Shown in pieces: positions 1 through 5,883 of a stretch of 7,871 bases of DNA (the stretch's first letter is position 1; each line of letters opens with the position of its first letter). The stretch is taken from positions 1-7,871 of the forward strand of contig DMCI01000008.1 in the NCBI GenBank assembly GCA_003445835.1, written 5' to 3'. The position numbers and the translations under genes were made by a program. The notes under the pieces are model-generated. The model ran no database searches, had not been told where the DNA came from, and saw only the letters and a list, made by a program, of their open reading frames with translations. The stretch is from Clostridiales bacterium. GTDB taxonomy: Bacteria > Bacillota > Clostridia > Christensenellales > CAG-1252.

Positions 1-518
1 GCCGTCGGGCCGTCCGCGCCGCCGATGATTGCGACGGAAGCCGCGATGTTGCCGTTGAACCCAAATACAATGGCAAGGATAAGCGCCATATAGATACCAA
101 GCTGCGCCGCGGCGCCGAGGATCAAAGATTTGGGGTTTGCAAGCATCGGACCGAAGTCGGTCATTGCGCCGACGCCGATAAAGATCAAGCAAGGATACAA
201 GCCCGTCTTCACGCCGATGTAAAGGACGTCAAGCAAGCCGCCGTGCAACAGCACTTCCCCGTAGTTGATCTGTCCGCCGTTGGAGAACCACATCTCGGAG
301 TGGAACAACGCGTTGTCCCCCGTCAAGCCCGGGATGTTTGTGATCAACATGCCGAACGCAATGCCCACAAGGAGCAACGGTTCGAATTTTTTCGCAATAC
401 CGAGGAAGAGAAGTCCGCATGCCACCGCGAGCATCACGATCTGTTGCCAGTGAACGTTTGCAAAGCCGGAGCTTTCCCCAAGGTTTTTAAGTATATCAAC
501 AATATTTACCGCGCTCAT
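1..518 (-). CDS. oadB: Na+-translocating decarboxylase beta subunit (OadB type), 3' end outside window
   Basis: This is the integral-membrane subunit that decarboxylates carboxybiotin and exports Na+. The 172 visible residues start at ATG 518 and run off the left edge, so perhaps 40-50% of the family's usual length is present. Visible hallmarks are the hydrophobic N-terminal half, a GVGAMTDFGP motif around residues 115-124, and GGADGPT at residues 166-172. The Asp in that last motif (D169) corresponds to the conserved Asp that family studies tie to Na+ binding. A GAGGGG ribosome binding site lies 3 bases before the ATG and overlaps the end of the biotin-carrier gene, 7 bases away, so the two are probably translated together. 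It is the last visible gene of the operon oadA-oadG-biotin carrier-oadB. Beta subunits of methylmalonyl-CoA and glutaconyl-CoA decarboxylases look alike; the OadA-type alpha subunit in the same operon favours oxaloacetate as substrate. Confidence 0.93.
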   Translation of the reverse strand, partial: MSAVNIVDILKNLGESSGFANVHWQQIVMLAVACGLLFLGIAKKFEPLLLVGIAFGMLITNIPGLTGDNALFHSEMWFSNGGQINYGEVLLHGGLLDVLYIGVKTGLYPCLIFIGVGAMTDFGPMLANPKSLILGAAAQLGIYMALILAIVFGFNGNIAASVAIIGGADGPT

Positions 519-525
519 AATCCCC

Positions 526-909
526 TCATGCAATCTCAAACAGCGCCGTGCCTACCTGCACTTGCGTACCCTTTGGGGCGAGAACGGCGACGAGGGTGCC
601 ATCCTTGGTGGCGGTGATCTCGTTTTCCATCTTCATCGCCTCAATGAGCATGACAACTTCGCCTGCTTTGACCTTGTCGCCTACGTTCTTTTTGACGGCG
701 ACCACCACGCCGGGAAGCGGGGAAGGAGTCGCGTTACCGGAAGCTGCCGGCGCGGGTGCCGCTGCCGCTGCGGGAGCGGGAGTTGCGGCGGGAGCCGCGG
801 GTGCGGCTGCGGGAGCGGAAATCGCATCGTATTCGGAGAGAAGCTCCGCATTGCCCTTTTCTACTTCGACTTCGTAAATTTTACCGTTTAATTTGACTTT
901 GTATTTCAT
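526..909 (-). CDS. Biotin carboxyl carrier protein of the decarboxylase complex
   Basis: This 127-residue protein carries the biotin that moves CO2 from the alpha to the beta subunit. It has a short N-terminal beta-rich segment (MKYKVKLNGKIYEVEVE), an Ala/Pro-rich flexible linker at about residues 31-65, and a C-terminal biotinyl/lipoyl domain with EAMKMEN at residues 90-96. The biotinylated lysine is K93, 34 residues from the C-terminus, as is usual. The start is ambiguous. ATG 909 gives the N-terminus typical of the family and sits 11 bases after an AGGAG. A GTG at 918 would add three residues, overlap the oadG stop codon by 4 bases and sit 4 bases after AGGAGG. I prefer ATG 909. The carrier is a separate protein here rather than the C-terminal domain of OadA. 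This matches the alpha-delta-gamma-beta gene order known for methylmalonyl-CoA decarboxylases. Confidence 0.93.
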   Translation of the reverse strand: MKYKVKLNGKIYEVEVEKGNAELLSEYDAISAPAAAPAAPAATPAPAAAAAPAPAASGNATPSPLPGVVVAVKKNVGDKVKAGEVVMLIEAMKMENEITATKDGTLVAVLAPKGTQVQVGTALFEIA

Positions 910-914
910 AAGGA

Positions 915-1274
915 TCACTTCTCCTCCTCGTTGATTTCTTTGATAGAGATAAATTTAAGTTCGTTCAAAGGGGTCTTAAGCTCGTCTGCGACGATAGCCA
1001 TCACCATAGCGGCGGTGCGGTCGTCAACGTTGTTGAGCTTAACGCTGCCGCTGGAACCGGGCGCAAGTTCCGGCTCGGACGCCGCGACTTCCGTCGTCTT
1101 TGCCTTTTTGCCCTTCCCTTCGAATTTGCGTACGATGAATGAAAGCAAATAGATAAAGCCCATCAATACCGCGAGAACCACCAAAACGAGGCAAAAACCG
1201 ATCAAGGCGTACAAGAAGCCTTCGGAAATCGCAAAATCTTTGATCTCGACGGTTTTGGCAAGAATAAGCGCCAT
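915..1274 (-). CDS. oadG: Oxaloacetate decarboxylase gamma subunit family membrane protein
   Basis: This 119-residue protein has one clear membrane helix at about residues 20-48. A basic stretch follows (VRKFEGKGKKAK), then a polar linker and an acidic C-terminal tail. In this family (OadG, and MmdD of methylmalonyl-CoA decarboxylase) the helix anchors the protein and the cytoplasmic tail holds the alpha, biotin and beta subunits together. The segment DDRTAAMVMAIVADEL at about residues 85-100 resembles the conserved alanine-rich helix of delta/gamma subunits that carry extra C-terminal sequence. The start is ATG 1274, with GGAGG 8 bases upstream. Three bases separate it from the oadA stop codon, so translation is probably coupled. 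Family assignment rests on topology, size and operon position as well as the weakly conserved sequence. Confidence 0.85.
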   Translation of the reverse strand: MALILAKTVEIKDFAISEGFLYALIGFCLVLVVLAVLMGFIYLLSFIVRKFEGKGKKAKTTEVAASEPELAPGSSGSVKLNNVDDRTAAMVMAIVADELKTPLNELKFISIKEINEEEK

Positions 1275-1277
1275 AAC

Positions 1278-2657
1278 TCAGTCCTCCACTTTTTCGATCG
1301 TGTAAGAGACCTTCTTCTCCTCACGCTCCTTGCGGTCGGCGAAGAAACGCTCCGCAACTTGCGGGAAAGCAATATAAGAAAGCACGTCTTCGTCGTTTTT
1401 GGCAATACCGGCAAGCTCCGCCTTGGTCTTTTCAAACTGCGGTTCCAAAGTATCCGCAAAACGGCAAGTGATGGGTTTTTCATCCCCGAGGACCTTCTTC
1501 TTAAGCTCCTCATTGATCTTACCGGGCGCCCTGCCGTACTCACCGCGGAGATACGCCTTGACTTCCTTACTCACGTTGACGTAACGACCGAACAAAACGT
1601 TGGAAGTAGCCTGCACGCCCACCATCTGGCTCATCGGCGTGACGAGGGGCGGGAAGCCGAGGTCTTCCCTGACCTTGGGGGTCTCGGTAAGAACTTCTTC
1701 CAATCTGTCAAGAGCGTTTTGTTGTTCAAGCTGCGACAAAAGATTGCTGAGCATACCGCCCGGCACCTTGTAGCTCAAAGCGTTGGTATCGGTGGAAAGG
1801 GATTTGGACTTCAACGTGCCGCTCTTCACAAAATCCGCAAACACGGGTTTGAAGAAGTCGTTGACCTGCTTCAAAACGGCGGCGTCAAGGTCGACTTCGT
1901 AGCCGAGCTGTCTCAAAGCGTAAGCCAAGGTTTCGGTAGCGGGTTGAGAAGTACCACCGGAGAAAGTGCTCGTCGCGGTATCCAAAACATCCACGCCGGC
2001 TTCCACCGCCTTCAAAGCGGTCATATACGCAAGACCGGTTGTGCAGTGCGTGTGCAACACGACGGGAAGACCCACTTCGTTTTTCAAAGCGGAAACGAGG
2101 TCGTATGCTTCTTGCGGTCCCATAACGCCCGCCATATCCTTGATACAGATGGTGGAGCAGCCCATCGCCTTCATCTCCTTGCCGACCTCAACGAAATTTT
2201 TGAGAGTGTGCACGGGGCTGGTGGTGTAGCTGATGGCGCCGGAAGCGATAGCGCCCTGCTTGATGGTCTCCTCAACGGCGACCTTAATGTTGCGCATATC
2301 GTTAAGAGCGTCAAAAATCCTGATGATGTCGATGCCGTTTGCGACCGAACGCTCAACGAACTTGCGGACGACGTCGTCGGGATAGTGCTTGTAACCGAGC
2401 AGGTTTTGTCCTCTCAAAAGCATTTGCAATTTGGTATTCGGCATCGCGGCTTTGATCTTGCGAAGCCTCTCCCACGGATCCTCGTTCAAGAAGCGCAAGC
2501 AACTGTCGAAGGTCGCGCCGCCCCAGCATTCCACCGAATAATATCCGGCTTTATCCATCGTGCCGAGGATACCCTCGAACTTCTCGATCGGAAGCCTGGT
2601 AGCGATAAGCGACTGGTTTGCGTCGCGCAAAACTGTCTCGGTAAACTGAACTTTCAT
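1278..2657 (-). CDS. oadA: Oxaloacetate decarboxylase alpha subunit (carboxyltransferase), without biotin domain
   Basis: This 459-residue cytoplasmic carboxyltransferase moves the carboxyl group of oxaloacetate to the biotin of the carrier protein, releasing pyruvate. The HMGL-like TIM barrel fills roughly residues 1-270 and a conserved carboxylase domain follows. Visible motifs are RDANQS (11-16), LRGQNLLGY (81-89), FDALND (115-120), KDMAG (173-177) and HTHCTTG (202-208). D12, K173, H202 and H204 match the metal ligands and carbamylated lysine known in Vibrio cholerae OadA (D17, K178, H207, H209) with a constant offset of five. The protein ends at about residue 459 and has no biotinyl domain; that job falls to the separate carrier two genes on. 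The start is ATG 2657, with AGGAGG 4 bases upstream. A TTG at 2690 in the same frame has no such site. The main alternative is pyruvate carboxylase subunit B, but the OadB and OadG genes beside it argue for the Na+ pump. Confidence 0.94.
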   Translation of the reverse strand: MKVQFTETVLRDANQSLIATRLPIEKFEGILGTMDKAGYYSVECWGGATFDSCLRFLNEDPWERLRKIKAAMPNTKLQMLLRGQNLLGYKHYPDDVVRKFVERSVANGIDIIRIFDALNDMRNIKVAVEETIKQGAIASGAISYTTSPVHTLKNFVEVGKEMKAMGCSTICIKDMAGVMGPQEAYDLVSALKNEVGLPVVLHTHCTTGLAYMTALKAVEAGVDVLDTATSTFSGGTSQPATETLAYALRQLGYEVDLDAAVLKQVNDFFKPVFADFVKSGTLKSKSLSTDTNALSYKVPGGMLSNLLSQLEQQNALDRLEEVLTETPKVREDLGFPPLVTPMSQMVGVQATSNVLFGRYVNVSKEVKAYLRGEYGRAPGKINEELKKKVLGDEKPITCRFADTLEPQFEKTKAELAGIAKNDEDVLSYIAFPQVAERFFADRKEREEKKVSYTIEKVED

Positions 2658-2661
2658 ACTT

Positions 2662-2667
2662 CCTCCT
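2662..2667 (-). promoter_or_regulatory. Ribosome binding site of oadA
   Basis: AGGAGG lies 4 bases before ATG 2657. This fixes the oadA start at 2657 rather than at the in-frame TTG at 2690. Confidence 0.85.
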
Positions 2668-2706
2668 ATATGATCGGCAAACGCCGCCAATATTTTTCCG
2701 CATAAC

Positions 2707-2736
2707 AGTATATCAAAGATATACGCGGGCGGGCAA
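2707..2736 (-). promoter_or_regulatory. Promoter of the decarboxylase operon
   Basis: On the minus strand a -10 box TATACT (2712-2707) is preceded, after an 18-base spacer, by a weak -35 box TTGCCC (2736-2731). Transcription would begin near 2700 and leave a leader of about 43 bases before the oadA start. The -10 box is close to consensus but the -35 box is poor. That fits a promoter needing activation or subject to repression through the palindrome that overlaps it. Confidence 0.6.
2708..2724. promoter_or_regulatory. 17-bp palindrome over the -10 box of the decarboxylase promoter (possible operator)
   Basis: GTATATC, three bases, then GATATAC form a perfect inverted repeat with 7-bp arms. 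It overlaps the TATACT box, so a dimeric regulator bound here would block RNA polymerase. The arms are AT-rich and a -10 box contributes part of the symmetry, so some of it may be coincidence. I cannot match it to a named regulator. Confidence 0.45.
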
Positions 2737-2738
2737 AC

Positions 2739-2767
2739 GATTTTTCCGTATATTCGGAGAAAAAATC
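2739..2767. repeat. Imperfect AT-rich inverted repeat between phosphoesterase gene and decarboxylase promoter
   Basis: On the plus strand GATTTTTCCG and CGGAGAAAAAATC are near-complementary around a six-base centre. On the minus strand the hairpin would form about 40 bases after the phosphoesterase stop codon, but no T-tract follows, so it is a poor intrinsic terminator. I see no better terminator between 2737 and 2808. Read-through into the decarboxylase operon is therefore possible. Confidence 0.3.
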
Positions 2768-2808
2768 AAAATATCTTCAATACGAAGCAAAATTCTCGAA
2801 AAACAGCC

Positions 2809-4863
2809 TTATTCCGGGATTGAAGCGAGCGGTATTTGTACGACGTCCCACGAGGAATCCGCACGGAGGGTGATCAGTTCTGCGCCGCGTTGTTTGATAT
2901 CTTTTGCGATCCCCGGCATGGCAAGATAGTCGATGCTCATCCCGTAAGTCAAGCGAACGCCTTTGTAGGTGATGGACGCGTTGTTGTAGTGATCGTGTCC
3001 GCAAAAAGTACCCGTCGTACTGCCCAATTCAACCATTTTTTCAAAGATCGCGCTGTCGTACGCGGAAAGGGAAAACTTGTGCAAAAGCGTTTCGTTGTTT
3101 TCACCGAAGTGATACGTTACCTCGTCGCTGCCCGCAAGATACAATTCGTAGGCGGTACGGTACTGATGCAACGGGATATGGAAAAAGGCAAGCGAAGAGA
3201 TGCGCCTCCCCTCCTCCGCCTGCAAACGTAAGACTTCCCTCTCGTACCAAGCCACTTGGTCGTCGCGGATATAATCGTAGGTGTTGAACCCCTCCCCCGT
3301 ATACGCGTTTGAGTCGATCAAAAACAGCGCGGTGTTAAGCGTGCCGTCCTTGTTTCGTACTTCGATCAACTGGTTGTTCCTGCCCGTGACCGCAGGCTGA
3401 ACGTATGGATACAAAAGATTGCCCGACGTTTTGTAAGAAAGCGACTTATACACCTCGACCAACTGCTCCTTTTTCATAGAAGCCAGGCTTTCCGTATCGT
3501 GGTTTCCGTAGGTAAACGCCCAAGGAACGCCGACGTTTCGCATAAACGCCGCAAACTGATGCACGGGGGCGGAATTGTTGAAAGACATCGACATCACACC
3601 CATCGGAAAGCACAAGTCCCCCGTCACGATTACAAAATCGGGGCGCGCGTATTTTATTTCCGCATAACAGGCTTGCAATGCAAGCAAATCTTTTTTGCGT
3701 GAAAACAAACTGCCGCCGAGGTGTACGTCGGTCAGATGCAGGATCTTAAAAACATCTCGCTCGGCAGTCAAGGTAAATACCCCGTTTTGCTCGTCGTACG
3801 CAATGGAGTAAGGCGCGTGTCCGACGTACGGAACGGCGTTGATATAAGGCTGCGTATACCAAGTGTCCATATTCATCCCCAGATAAGACGCAAAAAGCAA
3901 CGCGGCGACCAACGTTACGACGACGCGCGATCTGTTTAAAACGAGATTGGTAAAACAGAGTTTTTTGCGAAGCGTCAAGTCATACGTGAGGATCAAAAAT
4001 AAAAACAAAACGGCTGCGTAAAAAACGTAATTGGCGGGATAAGATACCCTCCGTCCGAAAATGGCCACCGCAAACGTCGTCACCGTCCAATAAACAACGG
4101 AAAAGATCGAAACGCCGAAAAAGTGTCTGTGCAATTTTACCTTGTCGGGCAATGATACCCACGCGCGTACCGTTTTTAAACACAAGGCGTTTTTGATCAC
4201 GAAGCACAACGGAACGGCAACGAACAGATAGTCGGAAAGGACGGATCGCGCCACCTCAGCAGGACGAGACGACCCGAAAATACACCAGTTTAATTCAGTC
4301 ATTTCAAAAACGAACACTGCTGCGATCAAAAGCGCGAAACTGTTCAAAAATCGTTTGACGTATTTATCCGATCGAGCGCGCAAAAAGAGGTAAGCGTCCG
4401 CGTCGAACTTGGCGCCTGTCGTGCGCCCCACTTCCCGCCGCAAAACGAGCAACAAAACGGCAAAGACGACGCCACCCAAAAGCAGCAACGTAAGCGTCAC
4501 GAAAAAGTCCTTGTCACGCGCTGCGGCGTTAAACGCCGTCCACAACACCCCGGTAAACAAAAACACGCTCAAAAGAGCAATGACGTAAGAAAGCCACCTG
4601 CTACGTCTGAAAAGACGCGTAGCGGTCTTGCCGTCAAAAACGTCCGTCCGACTTTGCCACCGTTTTGCGTCTTCCGGCGTATAGCCTGCCAATACGGCAA
4701 GTTTTTCCAAAGAACGATAGTTTTCCGCCAAGGCGGTAAAAGGCAGTTTTTCCGCCATTTCGGCAAGGCGCGCCTGTACCGATCGTTTTGCAGAGAGGGT
4801 CTCTTCACCGTATGGCAATTCGTCGAAGAAAAGATCCGCAAGTTTATCCGACTGCTTGCTCAT
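2809..4863 (-). CDS. Polytopic membrane protein with C-terminal calcineurin-like metallophosphoesterase domain
   Basis: This 684-residue protein has three parts. Residues 1-90 are soluble and helical (rich in Ala, Leu, Lys, Glu), with no domain I recognise. Residues about 91-332 hold seven likely membrane helices (near 91-112, 119-141, 173-190, 207-228, 248-269, 278-296, 313-332). Residues about 365-684 form a metallophosphoesterase domain with the full motif set: DVH (379-381), GD (415-416), GNHD (453-456), H562 and GHDH (622-625). Such domains bind two metal ions and hydrolyse phosphoesters. The order and spacing recall Dcr2-like phosphoesterases; this is an impression, not a search result. 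Seven helices with a cytoplasmic N-terminus would place the catalytic domain outside the membrane (inference). Substrate is unknown; lipid-linked or cell-wall phosphates would fit. The start is ATG 4863, with GGGAGG 4 bases upstream. The gene looks monocistronic. Confidence 0.88.
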   Translation of the reverse strand: MSKQSDKLADLFFDELPYGEETLSAKRSVQARLAEMAEKLPFTALAENYRSLEKLAVLAGYTPEDAKRWQSRTDVFDGKTATRLFRRSRWLSYVIALLSVFLFTGVLWTAFNAAARDKDFFVTLTLLLLGGVVFAVLLLVLRREVGRTTGAKFDADAYLFLRARSDKYVKRFLNSFALLIAAVFVFEMTELNWCIFGSSRPAEVARSVLSDYLFVAVPLCFVIKNALCLKTVRAWVSLPDKVKLHRHFFGVSIFSVVYWTVTTFAVAIFGRRVSYPANYVFYAAVLFLFLILTYDLTLRKKLCFTNLVLNRSRVVVTLVAALLFASYLGMNMDTWYTQPYINAVPYVGHAPYSIAYDEQNGVFTLTAERDVFKILHLTDVHLGGSLFSRKKDLLALQACYAEIKYARPDFVIVTGDLCFPMGVMSMSFNNSAPVHQFAAFMRNVGVPWAFTYGNHDTESLASMKKEQLVEVYKSLSYKTSGNLLYPYVQPAVTGRNNQLIEVRNKDGTLNTALFLIDSNAYTGEGFNTYDYIRDDQVAWYEREVLRLQAEEGRRISSLAFFHIPLHQYRTAYELYLAGSDEVTYHFGENNETLLHKFSLSAYDSAIFEKMVELGSTTGTFCGHDHYNNASITYKGVRLTYGMSIDYLAMPGIAKDIKQRGAELITLRADSSWDVVQIPLASIPE

Positions 4864-4867
4864 ACCG

Positions 4868-4874
4868 CCTCCCT
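4868..4874 (-). promoter_or_regulatory. Ribosome binding site of the phosphoesterase gene
   Basis: AGGGAGG lies 4 bases before ATG 4863 and directly touches the T-tract of the upstream terminator at 4875. This arrangement leaves no room for a separate promoter between the two. Confidence 0.85.
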
Positions 4875-4906
4875 AAAAAAGATCCCTTGACGAAACCGCC
4901 AAGGGA
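4875..4906 (-). terminator. Intrinsic terminator after the ZIP transporter gene
   Basis: Read on the minus strand, TCCCTTGGCG and CGTCAAGGGA pair in a 10-bp stem (one G-T wobble) around a GTTT loop. TCTTTTTT follows at once. It begins 37 bases after the ZIP stop codon. It also lies just upstream of the phosphoesterase ribosome binding site, so it could act as a leader attenuator if that gene's promoter is further upstream. Confidence 0.88.
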
Positions 4907-4943
4907 AGTATTGCCAAAGGTCAAAAGAATCAAACGAGAGGAC

Positions 4944-5732
4944 TTAACCCAAACCGACGTCAAGAGCCATCATTACGACGAAGCCGATGGCAAAGCAAAT
5001 GGTCGATACGTTCGTATGCTCCCCTTTTGCCGTTTCGGGGATAAGCTCTTCCACCACGACGTAAAACATCGCGCCCGCCGCAAACGCCAAAAGATACGGA
5101 AGAACGGGAAGAAATATCTTTGCGAAAAAGATGGTCAAGATCGCGCCGATGGGTTCGATCACACCCGACAAAACGCCGTACCAAAAGGTTTTGGCTTTGG
5201 GCATTCCTTCCGCGCGCAATGGCATGGAAACGATGGCGCCTTCCGGGAAGTTTTGCAAAGCGATACCCACCGACATAATGACTGCGCCCATCAAAGTAAT
5301 ACTTTCATTTCCATACAGCCACCCCGCGAAGATCACACCTACCGTCATACCTTCCGGCAGGTTGTGAAGCGCCACGGCGAGAAACATTTTGGTCGTGTTT
5401 TTCAGCCCGCTATGGACGCCCTCTTCCGTCTTATCGTTGTGGATATGCGGGATCAAAATATCCAGCGCCAACAAAAACAACATACCGATCAAAAAGCCGA
5501 TGACGGACGGGATAAAAGCAAGCCGCCCCATCCCCTCGGATTCCTCCAAAGCGGGAAGGATCAAGCTGAAAAAGGATGCGGAGACCATGATGCCCGCTGC
5601 AAACGCCGTCAGACCTTTTTTTAATTTGGGATTCATTTCGCTTTTGAGGAAAAACACACAAGATGCGCCCAAGCACGTCCCGAACAAAGGCAACAATATT
5701 CCGATGATAACGTTCGTCCATTTTTCCAACAT
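4944..5732 (-). CDS. ZIP-family divalent metal transporter (GufA/ZupT-like)
   Basis: This 262-residue membrane protein would import divalent metal, most often Zn2+ in this family; actual specificity cannot be read here. About eight hydrophobic segments are visible. The two signature metal-site motifs are HNLPEG (residues 127-132, within ALHNLPEGMT) and QNFPEG (about 161-166). EELIPE near residue 230 is a third conserved acidic site, and HIHND in the loop before HNLPEG could bind metal. Size and motif order fit the GufA branch. The start is ATG 5732, with AAGGGG 10 bases upstream. An in-frame TTG at 5765 falls inside the -10 box and would not be on the transcript. The gene has its own promoter and terminator and so is monocistronic. 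I see no Zur- or Fur-type operator. Confidence 0.92.
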   Translation of the reverse strand: MLEKWTNVIIGILLPLFGTCLGASCVFFLKSEMNPKLKKGLTAFAAGIMVSASFFSLILPALEESEGMGRLAFIPSVIGFLIGMLFLLALDILIPHIHNDKTEEGVHSGLKNTTKMFLAVALHNLPEGMTVGVIFAGWLYGNESITLMGAVIMSVGIALQNFPEGAIVSMPLRAEGMPKAKTFWYGVLSGVIEPIGAILTIFFAKIFLPVLPYLLAFAAGAMFYVVVEELIPETAKGEHTNVSTICFAIGFVVMMALDVGLG

Positions 5733-5763
5733 TGCAAGCGATCCCCTTAAAAAATCCGATATC

Positions 5764-5792
5764 AATATAGCATATTCGCAAAGCGTTGTAAA
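5764..5792 (-). promoter_or_regulatory. Promoter of the ZIP transporter gene
   Basis: A -35 box TTTACA (5792-5787) and a -10 box TATATT (5769-5764) are separated by 17 bases. A TG one base before the -10 box makes it an extended -10. Transcription should start near 5757, giving a leader of about 25 bases. A-and-T runs at about 5800-5826 sit where an UP element would be. Confidence 0.75.
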
Positions 5793-5838
5793 CCGAACGA
5801 AATCTCTTTTGAAAAAAAAGCTTTTTGGGATCGCAGAT

Positions 5839-5869
5839 AAAAAAGCGCGCCGTCAATTGGCGCGCTTTT
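5839..5869 (-). terminator. Intrinsic terminator of the PadR-DUF1700-DUF4097 operon
   Basis: AAAAGCGCGCC and GGCGCGCTTTT form a perfect 11-bp stem around a 7-base loop. On the minus strand it is followed by TTTTTT and begins 14 bases after the DUF4097 stop codon. The flanking A and T runs would let it work in both directions, though no gene is seen on the plus strand. Confidence 0.9.
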
Positions 5870-5883
5870 GATCTTAAAAAATT

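Noticed and set aside
910..918. GTG at 918 as start of the biotin carrier.
   Set aside because: It overlaps the oadG stop as GTGA and sits 4 bases after AGGAGG, so it is possible. ATG 909 gives the usual family N-terminus and was preferred, with only moderate certainty.
2658..2690. TTG at 2690 as start of oadA, adding 11 residues.
   Set aside because: No ribosome binding site precedes it, and the extension translates the leader; ATG 2657 follows AGGAGG and begins with the conserved family N-terminus.
1359..2705. A 448-codon open frame on the plus strand opposite oadA.
   Set aside because: It is fully antisense to a gene with clear catalytic motifs. Its translation is low-complexity, rich in His, Arg and Gly, and matches no family; it follows from the codon bias of oadA.
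4788..5624. A 278-codon open frame on the plus strand opposite the ZIP gene.
   Set aside because: It is antisense to a convincing transporter, its product is a charged His/Lys/Asp-rich chain without domains, and it runs through the intrinsic terminator.
5733..5765. TTG at 5765 as start of the ZIP protein.
   Set aside because: It lies within the -10 box of the gene's promoter, so it would not be transcribed; ATG 5732 has a ribosome binding site.
5815..5826. AAAAAGCTTTTT palindrome as a second terminator.
   Set aside because: It has no loop to spare and no GC stem; A/T runs upstream of the ZIP promoter explain it.
5733..5838. Zur, Fur or MntR operator upstream of the ZIP gene.
   Set aside because: I looked for known dyads around the promoter and found only weak imperfect symmetry.
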